Shown here in pieces: positions 29,348-39,924 of a DNA stretch of 44,738 bases. Each line of letters opens with the position of its first letter. Position 1 is the first letter of the stretch. Source of the DNA: an uncultured Clostridia bacterium (GTDB lineage: Bacteria > Bacillota > Clostridia > Oscillospirales > Acutalibacteraceae); NCBI GenBank assembly GCA_946500295.1, contig CAMMVF010000019.1, positions 1 through 44,738 of the forward strand, in the 5' to 3' direction. A program made the translations under genes and the position numbers. The notes beneath the pieces are model-generated. The model was not told the origin of the DNA, did not search any database, and saw nothing but the letters and a program-made list of their open reading frames with translations.

Positions 29348-31969
29348 TTATTTTAATGCCGCGATGGCAGCTTCGATAAGCTCTATTTTTTCTCTTTCCT
29401 TTGCGGCCTGTCCACGGACGGTCTCAACCACCTTTTCAGGAGCTTTTGAGATAAATCCGGGGTTATTGAGCTTGCCCTCAGACTGGGAGAGAAGCTTTTT
29501 GGTGGCTGCAAGCTCCTTGTTAAGCCTTGCAAGCTCCGCCTCTTTGTCAACAAGCTCTTCCATGGGAATATAGATTTTTGCGTCAGAGGTTACGATGGTA
29601 ACAGCTCCGTCTATTTCAAATTCACTGCCTATCTCAACCTCGCTTGCGCTGGCGAGCTTAATTATAAACGGTGTTCCACCCTCAAAAACGTCCTTTTTCT
29701 CAGTAGCAATATAAACCTTTGCCTTGCGTGAGGGCGGTACGTTCATCTCGCTTCTGCGAGTTCTGATAGCTCTGATAGCCTCCATAACAATTTCCATTCT
29801 TGTGGCGGCGTCTTCAAAGCAGAGAGACTCATCGTAGGTCGGGTAGGCTTCGAGCATTATGGTTTCTCCATTATCTGCGTGGGGAAGCGTCTGCCAGATT
29901 GTCTCGGTGATAAAGGGCATAAACGGGTGGAGCAGTTTCAAAGCTTTGTCAAGCACCCAAACCAGTACCTGACGTGCGCTTTGAGCCTTTTCACCCTGAA
30001 GTCTTGCCTTTGCAAGCTCTATATACCAGTCGCAGTAGCAGTCCCAGATAAAATCGTAGATTTTTGAAACGGCGATTCCAAGCTCAAAGCTTTGAATGTT
30101 CTCGTTCATTTCCTTGGCTACATTATTTAATGTATGCAAAATCCACTTGTCCTCTGTTTCAAGCTCGCTTGGAAGCTCGTTTTTGATGTCGTAATCATCT
30201 ATATTCATGTGGACAAAGCGAGAGGCGTTCCAAAGCTTGTTGGCAAAGTTGCGGCAGGCCTCGACCTTTTTATCACTGAAGCGCATATCGTTTCCGGGTG
30301 AGTTTCCTGTAGCGAGCATCAATCTCAGAGCGTCGGCTCCGTACTCGTCTATTACCTTGAGCGGGTCAATACCGTTGCCGAGAGATTTTGACATCTTTCT
30401 CCCCTGTTCGTCCCTGACAAGGCCGTGGATCAATACAGTGTCAAACGGAACCTTACCGGTCTGTTCAATGCCGGAGAACATCATTCTCATTACCCAGAAT
30501 GGGATAATGTCGTAGCCGGTAACTAATGTATTTGTGGGATAGTAATGCTCAAATTCAGGTGTGTTTTCAGGCCAACCGAGGGTTGAAAACGGCCACAAAG
30601 CGGAGCTGAACCAGGTGTCCAGGGTGTCGGGGTCCTGGTGGATGTGAGTAGAGCCGCAGTGGGCGCAGGCTGTAGGTGTTTCCTTAGAAACAGTAATCTC
30701 AGAGCAATCATCACAGTACCAGGCTGGAATCCTGTGACCCCACCACAGCTGGCGGGAAATACACCAGTCTCTGATATTATTCAGCCAGTGGAAGTAAACC
30801 TTTTCAAATCTCTTGGGAACGAACTTGGTTTGACCGTCCTCAACCGCTTTGATAGCAGGACCTGCTAGGGGCTTCATCTTTACAAACCACTGCTTTGATA
30901 CCCTTGGCTCAACTGTTGTGCCACAGCGGTAGCAGGTGCCGACGTTGTGGCTGTAGTCCTCTACCTTAACTAAAGCTCCCTCTGCTTCCAAATCCTTGAC
31001 TATTGCCTTTCTGGCCTCGTACCTGTCCATTCCGGCATACTTGGGATAATCCTCGGTAATCTTTGCGTCCTCTGTCATTACGGTGATTACGTCAAGATTA
31101 TGCCTCAGTCCGACCTCAAAGTCGTTGGGGTCGTGAGCCGGAGTAATCTTAACTACTCCTGTTCCAAACTCAGGCTCAACGTAGGTGTCGGCTACGATGG
31201 GGATTTCTCTGCCGACAATCGGAAGAATAACGGTTTTACCAACCATATCCTTATATCTCTCATCATCGGGATGGACTGCTACGGCTGTGTCGCCGAGCAG
31301 AGTCTCGGGTCTGGTGGTGGCTAGATAGATATAGCCGCTGCCGTCTGTAAGCTTATAGCGCAAATGCCAGAAATGACCGGCTTGTTCCTCATACTCAACC
31401 TCGGCGTCAGAAATTGACGTAAGGCAATGAGGACACCAGTTTATCATTCTTTCGCCCCGGTAAATAAGTCCCTTTTCATATAAAGAGACGAAAACCTCCT
31501 TAACTGCATTGCTGCAGCCCTCGTCCATTGTGAAGCGCTCGCGCTCCCAGTCGCAGGATGAGCCGAGTTTTTTGAGCTGTTCGGTAATTCTGCCGCCGTA
31601 CTGCTCCTTCCATGCCCAGGCTCTTTTAAGAAAGCCCTCTCTGCCGAGGTCTTCCTTGGTAAGCCCCTCTTTCTTCATCGCCTCGACTATCTTAGCCTCG
31701 GTGGCGATTGAAGCGTGGTCTGTGCCGGGAACCCAAAGTGTGTCATAGCCCGACATTCTGTGGTATCTGATGAGTATGTCCTGAAGCGTATTGTCCAGTG
31801 CGTGACCCATGTGAAGCTGACCGGTAATATTCGGCGGCGGCATAACTATGGTGTAGGGTTTTTTATCCTTTTGGATTTCAGCGTGAAAATATCTGCCCTT
31901 CAGCCAAAAACTGTAAATTCTATCCTCAACCTCCTTTGGGTTGTAGGCTTTCGCAAGCTCTTTTGCCAT
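29348..31969 (-). CDS. valS: Valyl-tRNA synthetase
   Basis: A class I synthetase of 873 residues that charges tRNA-Val. It carries the HIGH-type motif [15 protein letters not shown] near residue 45, the editing domain insertion ([20 protein letters not shown]), the KMSKS motif [13 protein letters not shown], the anticodon-binding domain, and the C-terminal coiled coil (from about residue 805). It has its own promoter (see 32023-32051). No T-box leader was found in the short upstream region. Confidence 0.97.
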   Translation of the reverse strand: MAKELAKAYNPKEVEDRIYSFWLKGRYFHAEIQKDKKPYTIVMPPPNITGQLHMGHALDNTLQDILIRYHRMSGYDTLWVPGTDHASIATEAKIVEAMKKEGLTKEDLGREGFLKRAWAWKEQYGGRITEQLKKLGSSCDWERERFTMDEGCSNAVKEVFVSLYEKGLIYRGERMINWCPHCLTSISDAEVEYEEQAGHFWHLRYKLTDGSGYIYLATTRPETLLGDTAVAVHPDDERYKDMVGKTVILPIVGREIPIVADTYVEPEFGTGVVKITPAHDPNDFEVGLRHNLDVITVMTEDAKITEDYPKYAGMDRYEARKAIVKDLEAEGALVKVEDYSHNVGTCYRCGTTVEPRVSKQWFVKMKPLAGPAIKAVEDGQTKFVPKRFEKVYFHWLNNIRDWCISRQLWWGHRIPAWYCDDCSEITVSKETPTACAHCGSTHIHQDPDTLDTWFSSALWPFSTLGWPENTPEFEHYYPTNTLVTGYDIIPFWVMRMMFSGIEQTGKVPFDTVLIHGLVRDEQGRKMSKSLGNGIDPLKVIDEYGADALRLMLATGNSPGNDMRFSDKKVEACRNFANKLWNASRFVHMNIDDYDIKNELPSELETEDKWILHTLNNVAKEMNENIQSFELGIAVSKIYDFIWDCYCDWYIELAKARLQGEKAQSARQVLVWVLDKALKLLHPFMPFITETIWQTLPHADNGETIMLEAYPTYDESLCFEDAATRMEIVMEAIRAIRTRRSEMNVPPSRKAKVYIATEKKDVFEGGTPFIIKLASASEVEIGSEFEIDGAVTIVTSDAKIYIPMEELVDKEAELARLNKELAATKKLLSQSEGKLNNPGFISKAPEKVVETVRGQAAKEREKIELIEAAIAALK

Positions 31970-32022
31970 TGTACCTCTTCCTTTCCCGTAAAGCTGCGGA
32001 AATAAACAATATCGTAAACTAT

Positions 32023-32051
32023 ATTATCACATCTTAATTTGATTTTGTCAA
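32023..32051 (-). promoter_or_regulatory. valS promoter
   Basis: Minus strand TTGACA (32046-32051), 17 bp, GATAAT (32023-32028). The implied leader is about 45 nt, too short for a T-box. Confidence 0.75.
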
Positions 32052-32132
32052 TTTATATTTTCACCTGTCATGCGTAGATAAATTGGGAAAAGCTTATACA
32101 AAAACTATAATTCATTTTAAGCAAAATAAATC

Positions 32133-32204
32133 TTGTCTTTAATCAAATTTTATAGTATAATTTATCATAGCGTTCTGTTTGTTTCATCGGTAAGCGATGA
32201 AACA
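32133..32204 (+). promoter_or_regulatory. Promoter and leader hairpin of the DHHW-family gene
   Basis: TTGTCT (32133-32138), 17 bp, TATAAT (32156-32161). The leader contains a perfect 10-bp hairpin TGTTTCATCG/CGATGAAACA with a GTAAG loop (32180-32204), about 20 nt before the gene. It resembles half-sites of parS but has a 5-nt centre and a different core, so it is not parS. Confidence 0.7.
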
Positions 32205-32227
32205 TCGGATAATATGCAAAGGATTTG

Positions 32228-33547
32228 ATGAATATGGCACATTCAAGGCCATCGAAAAATAACAAAGACAAACTCCCCGCTGGCGGCGGCAGGAAAAACG
32301 GGCGCATCACACCGAGATACAGCTCGGATATATCTCAGCTGCGCTACAATACCGGCAAAGGCAGAGGAAAAAAGCCCGCAACACCCCGCAGCAGGAGGGA
32401 ATATTACAGAAAAAAAGAAGAGATAAGAAAACGCCGTGCGAAAAAGCGTGCGTTTGTCCTGTGTACAATACTAATGATAATAGTAACGGCGGCGATAATC
32501 GGGATATTCATTTTCCGAGGATGTACAGCACAGCAGCCGGCAGCTCCGCAGAATGATATAGTCGTAGCGACAGAACCTTCCACTGTTCCGCCATATACTC
32601 CGGCGACAGTTGAACTGCCCGAGCTTGAGGACGACGGCAGCGACGGCTACACGGACGGAGGAATATATATATGGAATTCAAAGGGCTTTGATATATTTAA
32701 GGGCGATGAAAAATCCGCTCTGCTATATTCGACGGCTGTAGGCGATTTCAAAGAAGCCCTCGGCAGTGATATAACCGTGTATAATATGGTAGTGCCAAAC
32801 CACACCGCCTACGGCTTGCCGGACAGGCTGAGCAGTGAGATAGGCTCAAATCCACAGCGAGACAACCTGACGATAATTTACTCAAACTACGGCGAGCAGG
32901 TAATCCCGGTGGATATATATAATCAACTCGGTCAAAAGAGAAACGACTACATTTTCTACAACACCGACAACCGCTGGACCAGCCTTGGAGCATATCAGGC
33001 TTACACAGCCTTTGCAAAAACAGCGGGATTTGATCCGATTTCTCTGGACGAGCTCGATAAAAATACCATAGAAAACTACAGCGGGTCATATATTAAGTCA
33101 ACTGACAACGAGGATTTACAGCAAAACCTCGATACCATAGAATATTACACAATTTCCGGTGAATATGAATGCTCGGTAATTGAGCGGTCGGTTGACGGCA
33201 CAACAGCTCAGCAGGCGGAGGACTGTGAAATGTATAAAACCAAGCTTGATGAGGGCGAGGACGAGCTGGACGTATTCGCATACGGAGACAATCCGCTTTT
33301 TATAGTGGATAATGTAGAAAACAACGACGGAAACAAGCTGCTTGTAATCAAGGACACCTTCGGTAGTGCGATAGTGCCGTATCTGGCGGCAAACTACGAC
33401 GAGGTTCATGTGATAGACTTCCGATATTATGAGGGGAGTGTAAAGGATTACTGCAATAAAAAGGGAATAAAAAACGTGCTTTTCCTCAACGGAATAATGT
33501 CCGCAAACTCTGCGGCGCAGGTAAACAAGCTCAGCGAGTTATTTTAA
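32228..33547 (+). CDS. DHHW-family (SGNH/AlgJ-like) membrane-anchored protein with altered motif residues
   Basis: The 439-residue protein has a long basic cytoplasmic N-terminus (about 1-75, many Lys/Arg), one transmembrane helix (about 76-97, FVLCTILMIIVTAAIIGIFIF), and a large extracytoplasmic domain. The pattern NTDNRWTSLGAYQAYTAFAK and the end KLLVIKDTFGSAIVPYLAANYDEVHVIDFR match the DHHW family, related to AlgJ/AlgX SGNH-type enzymes acting on cell-wall or polysaccharide substrates. The family His of D-x-HW is Arg here and the usual Ser of DSFG is Thr, so catalysis is doubtful. ATG 32228 follows AAAGGATTTG; a second ATG two codons on is possible. Confidence 0.75.
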   Translation: MNMAHSRPSKNNKDKLPAGGGRKNGRITPRYSSDISQLRYNTGKGRGKKPATPRSRREYYRKKEEIRKRRAKKRAFVLCTILMIIVTAAIIGIFIFRGCTAQQPAAPQNDIVVATEPSTVPPYTPATVELPELEDDGSDGYTDGGIYIWNSKGFDIFKGDEKSALLYSTAVGDFKEALGSDITVYNMVVPNHTAYGLPDRLSSEIGSNPQRDNLTIIYSNYGEQVIPVDIYNQLGQKRNDYIFYNTDNRWTSLGAYQAYTAFAKTAGFDPISLDELDKNTIENYSGSYIKSTDNEDLQQNLDTIEYYTISGEYECSVIERSVDGTTAQQAEDCEMYKTKLDEGEDELDVFAYGDNPLFIVDNVENNDGNKLLVIKDTFGSAIVPYLAANYDEVHVIDFRYYEGSVKDYCNKKGIKNVLFLNGIMSANSAAQVNKLSELF

Positions 33548-33577
33548 AGAGGAATACGGGAAAGGGGGTGTTTTGCG

Positions 33578-34288
33578 ATGCTGGGGACAAATGTAAATAC
33601 AACGCTGTACGGCTGCTTGAGCAGAAAAGGGCTGTACTCCGGGTATGTGAGCTTCGGCGGAACAAAAAACACCCCTGTATATATAGTATCCAGAAAAAAA
33701 CCTCCGGAGCAGTTCATGGGGACGGTGATAGCTAAAATTACCTCCGCCAGAGGCAGCAGAATGATAGTCTCGCCGCCGGGCGAGTGCTTCTATCAATCAA
33801 AGCTTCGGGAGCTGATAAATCGCAGCGGGGTGATAAAGGGCGAATTCGAGTTAAGATGTCTGTATGAAAAGTCCTGCGGAGCGGTGATATATTGGCGAGA
33901 CGGAGAAGCTTTAAAGGTGTTGCTCGTGAGAAATAAAAACGGCAGATACTGGTCGTTTCCGAAGGGGCACATGGAGGTTGGCGAAACCGAGCACCAAACC
34001 GCACTGAGAGAGGTCAGGGAGGAAACCGGGCTGAATGTGAGAATATTGTCGGGATATCGTCAATTAAGCGATTACTCGCCGTTTGGGAATATAAAAAAGC
34101 GGGTGGTGTTTTTTCTGGCAGAGAGCAAAACCGGAGCTGTGCACATACAGCGCAGCGAGATAGACAGCTACTGCTGGGCGAGCTTTGAGCAGGCGCAGCG
34201 AATGTGCAGCTACCAAAACGACCGCCGCATCCTCGACGCGGCGCTTAGAGAGATACTCAGCAGCTCGAAAAAGCCTAAAAAAAATTGA
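33578..34288 (+). CDS. Nudix hydrolase (diadenosine tetraphosphate-hydrolase type) with an extra N-terminal domain
   Basis: The Nudix box GHMEVGETEHQTALREVREETGL is complete (written here in the order G-x5-E-x7-REVxEExG) at about residues 129-151. The surrounding SCGAVIYW and WSFPKGHM are typical of Ap4A hydrolases, which cleave dinucleoside polyphosphates. About 90 residues precede this domain (YGCLSRKGLYSGYVSFGGTK and GTVIAKITSARG) and I do not recognise them. It starts 31 nt after the DHHW gene, so they may be co-transcribed, and ends at the terminator 34316-34342. Confidence 0.85.
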   Translation: MLGTNVNTTLYGCLSRKGLYSGYVSFGGTKNTPVYIVSRKKPPEQFMGTVIAKITSARGSRMIVSPPGECFYQSKLRELINRSGVIKGEFELRCLYEKSCGAVIYWRDGEALKVLLVRNKNGRYWSFPKGHMEVGETEHQTALREVREETGLNVRILSGYRQLSDYSPFGNIKKRVVFFLAESKTGAVHIQRSEIDSYCWASFEQAQRMCSYQNDRRILDAALREILSSSKKPKKN

Positions 34289-34315
34289 ACCTTCGCCCGG
34301 GTACGGGGCAGACGC

Positions 34316-34342
34316 AATCCTCGGCTTCGCCGAGGATTTTTT
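34316..34342 (+). terminator. Terminator after the Nudix gene
   Basis: A perfect 10-bp stem AATCCTCGGC/GCCGAGGATT with a TTC loop is followed by TTTT. A second hairpin, TTTTCATG with CATGAAAA, follows directly. Confidence 0.88.
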
Positions 34343-34860
34343 CATGTGCTTCGCCCATGAAAACCTGCCGAGCTTCGCTCGTCAGGGCGTCCGCCCCGCC
34401 CTATACCGACAATAAACTACAATAAATACAGAGTTATAATGGAAATCCTATAAAAAATGCACAAAAAGTGTTGATGATATTTTACAGTAAAACTTGGAAA
34501 ACAGGTTGAAGTTAATATAAAAAGAGTATATAATTATAACAAACTGATGTAGTATATTTGTGACGCTTGGCTCTGTTGACAAAAAATTCAGCCTTGAGCG
34601 CATAAATATATACATTGTTTCAGCTAAAGTGCTGTTCTTGTATGAATTTCCCAAAAACATTTAGTATATAAAGCTATAGTTTGTTCATCAAATTGTAAAT
34701 ATTTTCTTGCTAAATTTTAGGTTATATTATATTATATATACTAAAGATTACCATAATGATATAAAACGATGCAATGTGGCTGGGTTCAGCACTTGGTCGC
34801 TGCGGTTTTTAACTCTAAAAATTACGGATTAATGACTGTTACTTTTAAGGAGGTTCCAAT
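34343..34860. other. Long AT-rich leader region before the adhesin gene
   Basis: No gene is seen in these 518 bp. Near the left are GC-rich GCTTCGC-type hairpins; the rest is AT-rich. TTGACA occurs at about 34577 but has no clear -10 at 17 bp. A stem-rich patch GTGGCTGGGTTCAGCACTTGG near 34776-34796 lies 65 nt before the gene; I compared it by eye with c-di-GMP riboswitch motifs and found no convincing match. AAGGAGG precedes the adhesin ATG. Confidence 0.4.
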
Positions 34861-37800
34861 ATGACTAGAGGAAAAAGGAAATCGAGGGACATACTCGGGC
34901 GGTTTTCTGCTCTGAGCATGGCGGCGGTAGTGTTGCTGTCGGCATTCTCGACTATTATGAGCTCGGCTATATCTGCCGCCGCGGCTAGTTCGACTGCCAA
35001 AACCGGCGAGTCCTTCTATATACATAAAGGAAAAGACTTGAATGCCGGTGACTTTGGTGGAACAGTCAGAGTAAAATATACCGACAGCTCCGGTAATGTT
35101 ATTGACTCTGACACTATAAATACAGGTACAAGTACATCTGTGACAGACGGTACATTCGCAGATGAGAATGCTTGGTATACTCACAGTGATGCGAATGATA
35201 TAGAAGCCTGGGCTGACCCATACGGCGTTGCAAAGGTATCTATAAGCAGCAGTGTTAACGCAAGTGCGGTTACAGGTTTGGTAATTGAAAATATTTCAGA
35301 CCAGAACGCTCTTGCTGTTGAAAATCAGATAGACTCTTTGTATAGCGGACTTACAGACAGTCAGGTTTTAGTGCTCTATAATAACAACAGGAGCAACTGG
35401 TCTACTCCGCATTACTATGTATGGAGGAGCACTACTAGTAACGCAACTTTCCCTGGTCAGCAAATGACACGGGTTACCGGAAGTACAAATCTGTGGTATG
35501 CTATAGTAGACAGGAATACATATGACAATGTTATATTCAGCAATGGTTCAAACACAAACCAAACAGCCGACCTTACCCTCCCGGCTGCCGGAGCTAAAGT
35601 AAACAATGCATACTCATCTACAACTAACAGTTGGTATACTTATACTTCGGCTGATTATTCCGTAAAAGTTAATCTGTCTGCAAGACAGCAGAACCACTGC
35701 GATCAGACTGAGGTCTGCAACGACCTTTACCTCACCTCCCAAAACAGAGCGCAGTGGAGTAAATTTTCATCAAGTGACAATATAACAAGCCACGGAACAA
35801 GCACAATATACTTCCGTCCGAGTGCAAAATGGAGTGATGCTTACGTTCACTTTGACGACAACGACCCATACCACCGTCATTTCCAGATGACGCCTTATGG
35901 TGAAAACACGGGAATTTTTAGTGCAACAGTTCCTGACGGAGTACGGCTTGCTTTTTCTAACGGTCAGGAATATGACGACTCAACATATACTGTAAGAAAT
36001 GTTCCATGGTCAAATAATATAAATACATATAATACTTATATTGAAAGAGACAGGCAGTGGAACACACTGAGCTATGCTCTGTCGCTGGTACAGACTGAGG
36101 CGGATTACACGGTCAGCAATGTTGAGACTAACGGCAGCAATAATATATCTTGGGTGAATGCTACATATTTTGATTACTTTTCAGACCCTGAATTGTCGCA
36201 GGGCTGGCGCAACGGACTTATCGACGATCAATTCTCTGATAACTACAGAAGACAGTTTGACCAATTTAATCAGTATATTAGGCAGTACGCCACAGAAGAA
36301 GGAAACACCGCTTGGCGTTATCCCCTTGTATTTGGCGACTTTACAGCAGAGTGGGAAAACAATAATGGTTATTTGTGGGGGATGTTTAACAGTTATTTTA
36401 GCGGAAGACAAGGTAACGATGTAGGCATTTTCCGCAGGGTGAACAACTCAACGTATATGGGAACTACGAATCGTGCTATTATGGGCTTGGTTGATGATGA
36501 GTTGACCAACAATAATATTACCTCCAACGGCGTAGCTCTGCCCTACTTTGATTATGATTTGTTACACAATGAAGATGAGAGCGACGAGGGTAGTTCGGGC
36601 GAAACCGATAATACTACAGAAGGACCGGCAAATGGAGTGTATATCGTCGGTTCAATGAACAACTGGACTCCACAGCTAGAGAGTTGGCAGTTGACCAATA
36701 TAGATAATAACAAATATGAAGGTACATTTACTATTACCGGATCATCAACCAATCCACAATTTAAGATTTGGTATGATAATAGTTACTATAGTGCAAATTA
36801 CTGGTTTACCGCAACAAATACAGTTGCATCAGGTTTATCAACTTCTTATCAGCCTAATATGCAGATTGATTGCATACAAGAGAGCGGAACGATTACTATA
36901 AATGTTGTATATTATAAGGAATACAGCGGAAGTCCGAGGCTTGAGTTGACTCAAACAGCTGGTGGAAGCGGGACTACAGGAACATACGCTACAGTTATTT
37001 CCAGTAGCTTCCCCTTTGTAACCTCAACTGACGGTGATGGCGTTACTACCTACTCATTTAACTCCTCAAGAACGCAGGCATCAGGCGACTTTAGTTCTCA
37101 GGATAATGTATGGTTTTCCTTTGATAATAGTGGAAACCCTTCTCGAATAAACTACGGTCACGGATCTGCATATACGGTTAATAATAAGCTGAATGGTGAT
37201 ACGGGTATATTCCCGTTTAATCAGCCCGGAGATACAACTCGTAATTACGGCTTCGGTGTCAGAATGAATATGGAGTTCACCTTACCGGAGAACGGAAAAT
37301 ATGAAAACGGAACATCTGCGATGTTTAATTATTCGGGAGACGATGACCTATGGGTATTTATCGACGGTCAACTCGTACTTGATATAGGCGGTAACCACAC
37401 GCCGTCTTCGGGTTCAATCGACTTTGGATATGCTGTGGGAACAATACGAGCAACGGTAGATTCTGTTGATTATAAAGTAAATCAAAATGGTGGCTCTCAA
37501 GATGAAAATAGTAATGGCAGTCAAGTTGTAAAAGATATTCCATTTGATAACTCAGACCCTGCTCAAAAGCACACCATGACGGTATTCTATATGGAGAGAG
37601 GTACAAACGATTCAAACTTAAAGGTATCATTCTCCGTCCAGCCTGTAATCAACAACCTTCAGGTTCAAAAAGAGGTTGTAACTGAGGATGAGTTGAACGC
37701 CGGCGTTGAGAGTGATGTAAATACTGCTATTAATAATGAAAACTTTAACTTCACACTGCAAAAGGCAAGCACCGGCGGAAGTAACTACTCAGCTTATGCT

Positions 37801-39504
37801 AATAAAGATTATACCATTACTAACAGCTCAGAGCAGTCCGGCTCAGCTACAACCAGCTCAAGCGGCGGATTTAGCTTACAGGACATGGATATGGCGAACT
37901 TCTCGGATGAGCTTGATTTTGGAGATAATATCAGGATAAGCGAGTCGAACGAGAATCTGACGTTTAACTACGATACGGACATTCGAGTTCGAGATAACTA
38001 CACAAGTGACTTCCTGAATGACTCCCAGCTTATTAAAACCGACAATAATAGAACAGGTACATTTAACTTCGCAAATGCCGGGAATGATTCCAGCGACCCA
38101 ACCTCGATGATTGTCTATTACACAAATACAGTCCAAGTCGGCGGATTTACGCTTCAGAAAGTACTTAAGAATGAAACTGGAGGAGAGTTGACCGACTACT
38201 CCTATCCCTTCACCTTTAATATTCAGGTTGATCTCGACGGCGATGGCACAGAATTTACATATCAGACCTACGACCTTGAATATTCGTTGACTGAAAGTGG
38301 AACGCAAACACAAGCAACTTATATAGCAACCGATGGGCAAATTACCCTTACTCCGGGACAGGTAGCTCACTTCAACGGTTTGCCGGAGGGTGCGACTGTA
38401 AGCATAAGGGAGACTGTTCCGGCAGGATATGTCCTTCATAGTGCGGCTATAGGAAGTGAGCCTGTTAGCAATCCGTCAAACGGAGTGGAAGCAGAAATAG
38501 GTAATACAGAAAGTGCAGTTACCTTTACTAACTGGATTCAGCCTGCTTCGGCGAATCTCGCAGTAAACAAAACTCTCGATGGTGAAAATTATACAGGCTC
38601 TGAGTTTACTTTTAAAGCGGATTTGATTGATATTAGAAATACCACACTGAGTGATGGTGATAAGGAAGAGCTTATTAATAGCAGCGATTACACCAAGACA
38701 ACTAACACATATAATACTGAAGAGCAAAGGTATGTGTTTGATCCTCTTAGCTTAATGGTAGATGCAGAACATGCAGGAGATTACATATTTGAATTGACCG
38801 AGACAACCACGAATGATAATATTAATACAGTTGGTCCATATTACGCTAAAATTACCGTAACTAGCGGTAATGCTTCTGAGCCGACGTATTATACAGACTT
38901 GGCTTGTAATACTCCCGTTAATGCTTCGACGCCTACTACCCCGCCGACCTTTGCAAACACTACAAAGGTTACGGATATTGAGTTTACAAAATATGGTGAC
39001 TCTAATAATACGCTGTCGGGAGTAGAGTTTACGCTCTATACTGATAAGGATTGTACTACGCTGGGCGAGAAGATGAGTTCATATTCTGACACATCAGCAA
39101 ACGCTGTATCGCCTGCAAGCTCCGCCTTTACAAATCCTGTAACTTCTGGCAGTGATGGTAAAGTAGTATTTGAGGACTTGAAGTATAACGCAGGCACAGG
39201 CAATAATACTGTTTACTATATTGAAGAGACTAAGACCGTAAACGGTTACCAGCTGCTTGCCGGAACTATCAGGGCAACTATTGATAATTCTGGTAAAGTT
39301 ACACTTGAATTTAAAGGAGTTGGAAGCGGAGATAGTTGGAGTCCTGTTCAAAATGCCTCCATCACCAACAACGCTCTCCCCGACCTCCCGCTAGCCGGAG
39401 GCAGCGGCGTAGTGCCGATAGTTGTTACCGGCGTAGGGCTAGTACTGCTCTCGGGCGCAGGCTATGTCATCTATCGCCGCCGCCAGCGCTCAAGCACATA
39501 CTAA
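34861..39504 (+). CDS. Large cell-wall-anchored adhesin with starch-binding-like, fibro-slime and Cna-B-like domains
   Basis: A 1547-residue surface protein. In order: an N-terminal signal peptide (to about residue 43, SAISAAAA), a CBM26-like starch-binding module (about 168-250: NWSTPHYYVW, ATFPGQQMTRV, NVIFSNGSNTNQTADLTLP), a second beta-rich carbohydrate-module-like region (about 310-385), a third (about 590-698, NGVYIVGSMNNWTP), a fibro-slime domain (about 715-926, SGDDDLWVFIDGQLVLDIGG), then four SpaA/Cna-B-like repeats (from about 930), and the sorting signal LPLAG (1509-1513), a hydrophobic stretch and RRRQRSS. The final domains include E-box-like YIEETKTVNGYQLL. Probable pilus tip or surface adhesin binding starch or glycans. 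It lies directly before the pilus shaft gene. Confidence 0.88.
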   Translation: MTRGKRKSRDILGRFSALSMAAVVLLSAFSTIMSSAISAAAASSTAKTGESFYIHKGKDLNAGDFGGTVRVKYTDSSGNVIDSDTINTGTSTSVTDGTFADENAWYTHSDANDIEAWADPYGVAKVSISSSVNASAVTGLVIENISDQNALAVENQIDSLYSGLTDSQVLVLYNNNRSNWSTPHYYVWRSTTSNATFPGQQMTRVTGSTNLWYAIVDRNTYDNVIFSNGSNTNQTADLTLPAAGAKVNNAYSSTTNSWYTYTSADYSVKVNLSARQQNHCDQTEVCNDLYLTSQNRAQWSKFSSSDNITSHGTSTIYFRPSAKWSDAYVHFDDNDPYHRHFQMTPYGENTGIFSATVPDGVRLAFSNGQEYDDSTYTVRNVPWSNNINTYNTYIERDRQWNTLSYALSLVQTEADYTVSNVETNGSNNISWVNATYFDYFSDPELSQGWRNGLIDDQFSDNYRRQFDQFNQYIRQYATEEGNTAWRYPLVFGDFTAEWENNNGYLWGMFNSYFSGRQGNDVGIFRRVNNSTYMGTTNRAIMGLVDDELTNNNITSNGVALPYFDYDLLHNEDESDEGSSGETDNTTEGPANGVYIVGSMNNWTPQLESWQLTNIDNNKYEGTFTITGSSTNPQFKIWYDNSYYSANYWFTATNTVASGLSTSYQPNMQIDCIQESGTITINVVYYKEYSGSPRLELTQTAGGSGTTGTYATVISSSFPFVTSTDGDGVTTYSFNSSRTQASGDFSSQDNVWFSFDNSGNPSRINYGHGSAYTVNNKLNGDTGIFPFNQPGDTTRNYGFGVRMNMEFTLPENGKYENGTSAMFNYSGDDDLWVFIDGQLVLDIGGNHTPSSGSIDFGYAVGTIRATVDSVDYKVNQNGGSQDENSNGSQVVKDIPFDNSDPAQKHTMTVFYMERGTNDSNLKVSFSVQPVINNLQVQKEVVTEDELNAGVESDVNTAINNENFNFTLQKASTGGSNYSAYANKDYTITNSSEQSGSATTSSSGGFSLQDMDMANFSDELDFGDNIRISESNENLTFNYDTDIRVRDNYTSDFLNDSQLIKTDNNRTGTFNFANAGNDSSDPTSMIVYYTNTVQVGGFTLQKVLKNETGGELTDYSYPFTFNIQVDLDGDGTEFTYQTYDLEYSLTESGTQTQATYIATDGQITLTPGQVAHFNGLPEGATVSIRETVPAGYVLHSAAIGSEPVSNPSNGVEAEIGNTESAVTFTNWIQPASANLAVNKTLDGENYTGSEFTFKADLIDIRNTTLSDGDKEELINSSDYTKTTNTYNTEEQRYVFDPLSLMVDAEHAGDYIFELTETTTNDNINTVGPYYAKITVTSGNASEPTYYTDLACNTPVNASTPTTPPTFANTTKVTDIEFTKYGDSNNTLSGVEFTLYTDKDCTTLGEKMSSYSDTSANAVSPASSAFTNPVTSGSDGKVVFEDLKYNAGTGNNTVYYIEETKTVNGYQLLAGTIRATIDNSGKVTLEFKGVGSGDSWSPVQNASITNNALPDLPLAGGSGVVPIVVTGVGLVLLSGAGYVIYRRRQRSSTY

Positions 39505-39765
39505 TAAGCATTAGCAGGGCGGCAGTCCCCGAGCAATATCCCGCCCTGAATAATGGATTTGTATATCACCGACCTTCCCGTGTACTGTGGTTTTGCACCC
39601 CCTGCGCCCCCACCTGCACACCACACCCCCACACCCTACCCGCAAGCTCCCGGCGCAAAGCGGGCGGCAAATATGTCAGGGATTTTCACCTGTAAAATTT
39701 CTTATTCATATTTCTCGCAACTTGCACAATTATGCTAAAAATGTGAAAAATATACGAAAAATCTG

Positions 39766-39794
39766 TTGACATTGTATTAATTCGGTGCTATACT
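39766..39794 (+). promoter_or_regulatory. Promoter of the pilus shaft gene
   Basis: TTGACA (39766-39771), 17 bp, TATACT (39789-39794). The implied leader is about 125 nt and contains AT-rich self-complementary stretches (GAATAAA with TTTATTC; AATTTTA repeats). The 420-bp gap from the adhesin also has an AGGGCGG/CCGCCCT hairpin (39515-39547) without a T-run and a C-rich stretch near 39595-39650. Confidence 0.82.
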
Positions 39795-39924
39795 CATAGC
39801 ATGATAAAGAATAAACCACATAGTAAATGTATATTATGTTTTTATTCTAACTAACTCAGGTTTTAATTTTTTTCGTGGAAAATTAAAATAAAAAATCAAA
39901 ACAATATGAAAGGATGGTTTCATA

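Noticed and set aside
31970-32060. T-box leader for valS
   Set aside because: The promoter lies about 50 bp before the start codon and no AGGGTGG-type sequence is present.
32180-32204. TGTTTCATCG/CGATGAAACA as a third parS
   Set aside because: The halves are separated by 5 nt and the CACGTG core is missing; it is a leader hairpin.
34770-34810. c-di-GMP riboswitch before the adhesin gene
   Set aside because: GATGCAATG looks a little like the GACGCAAAG block, but the tetraloop-receptor and the rest of the fold are not found.
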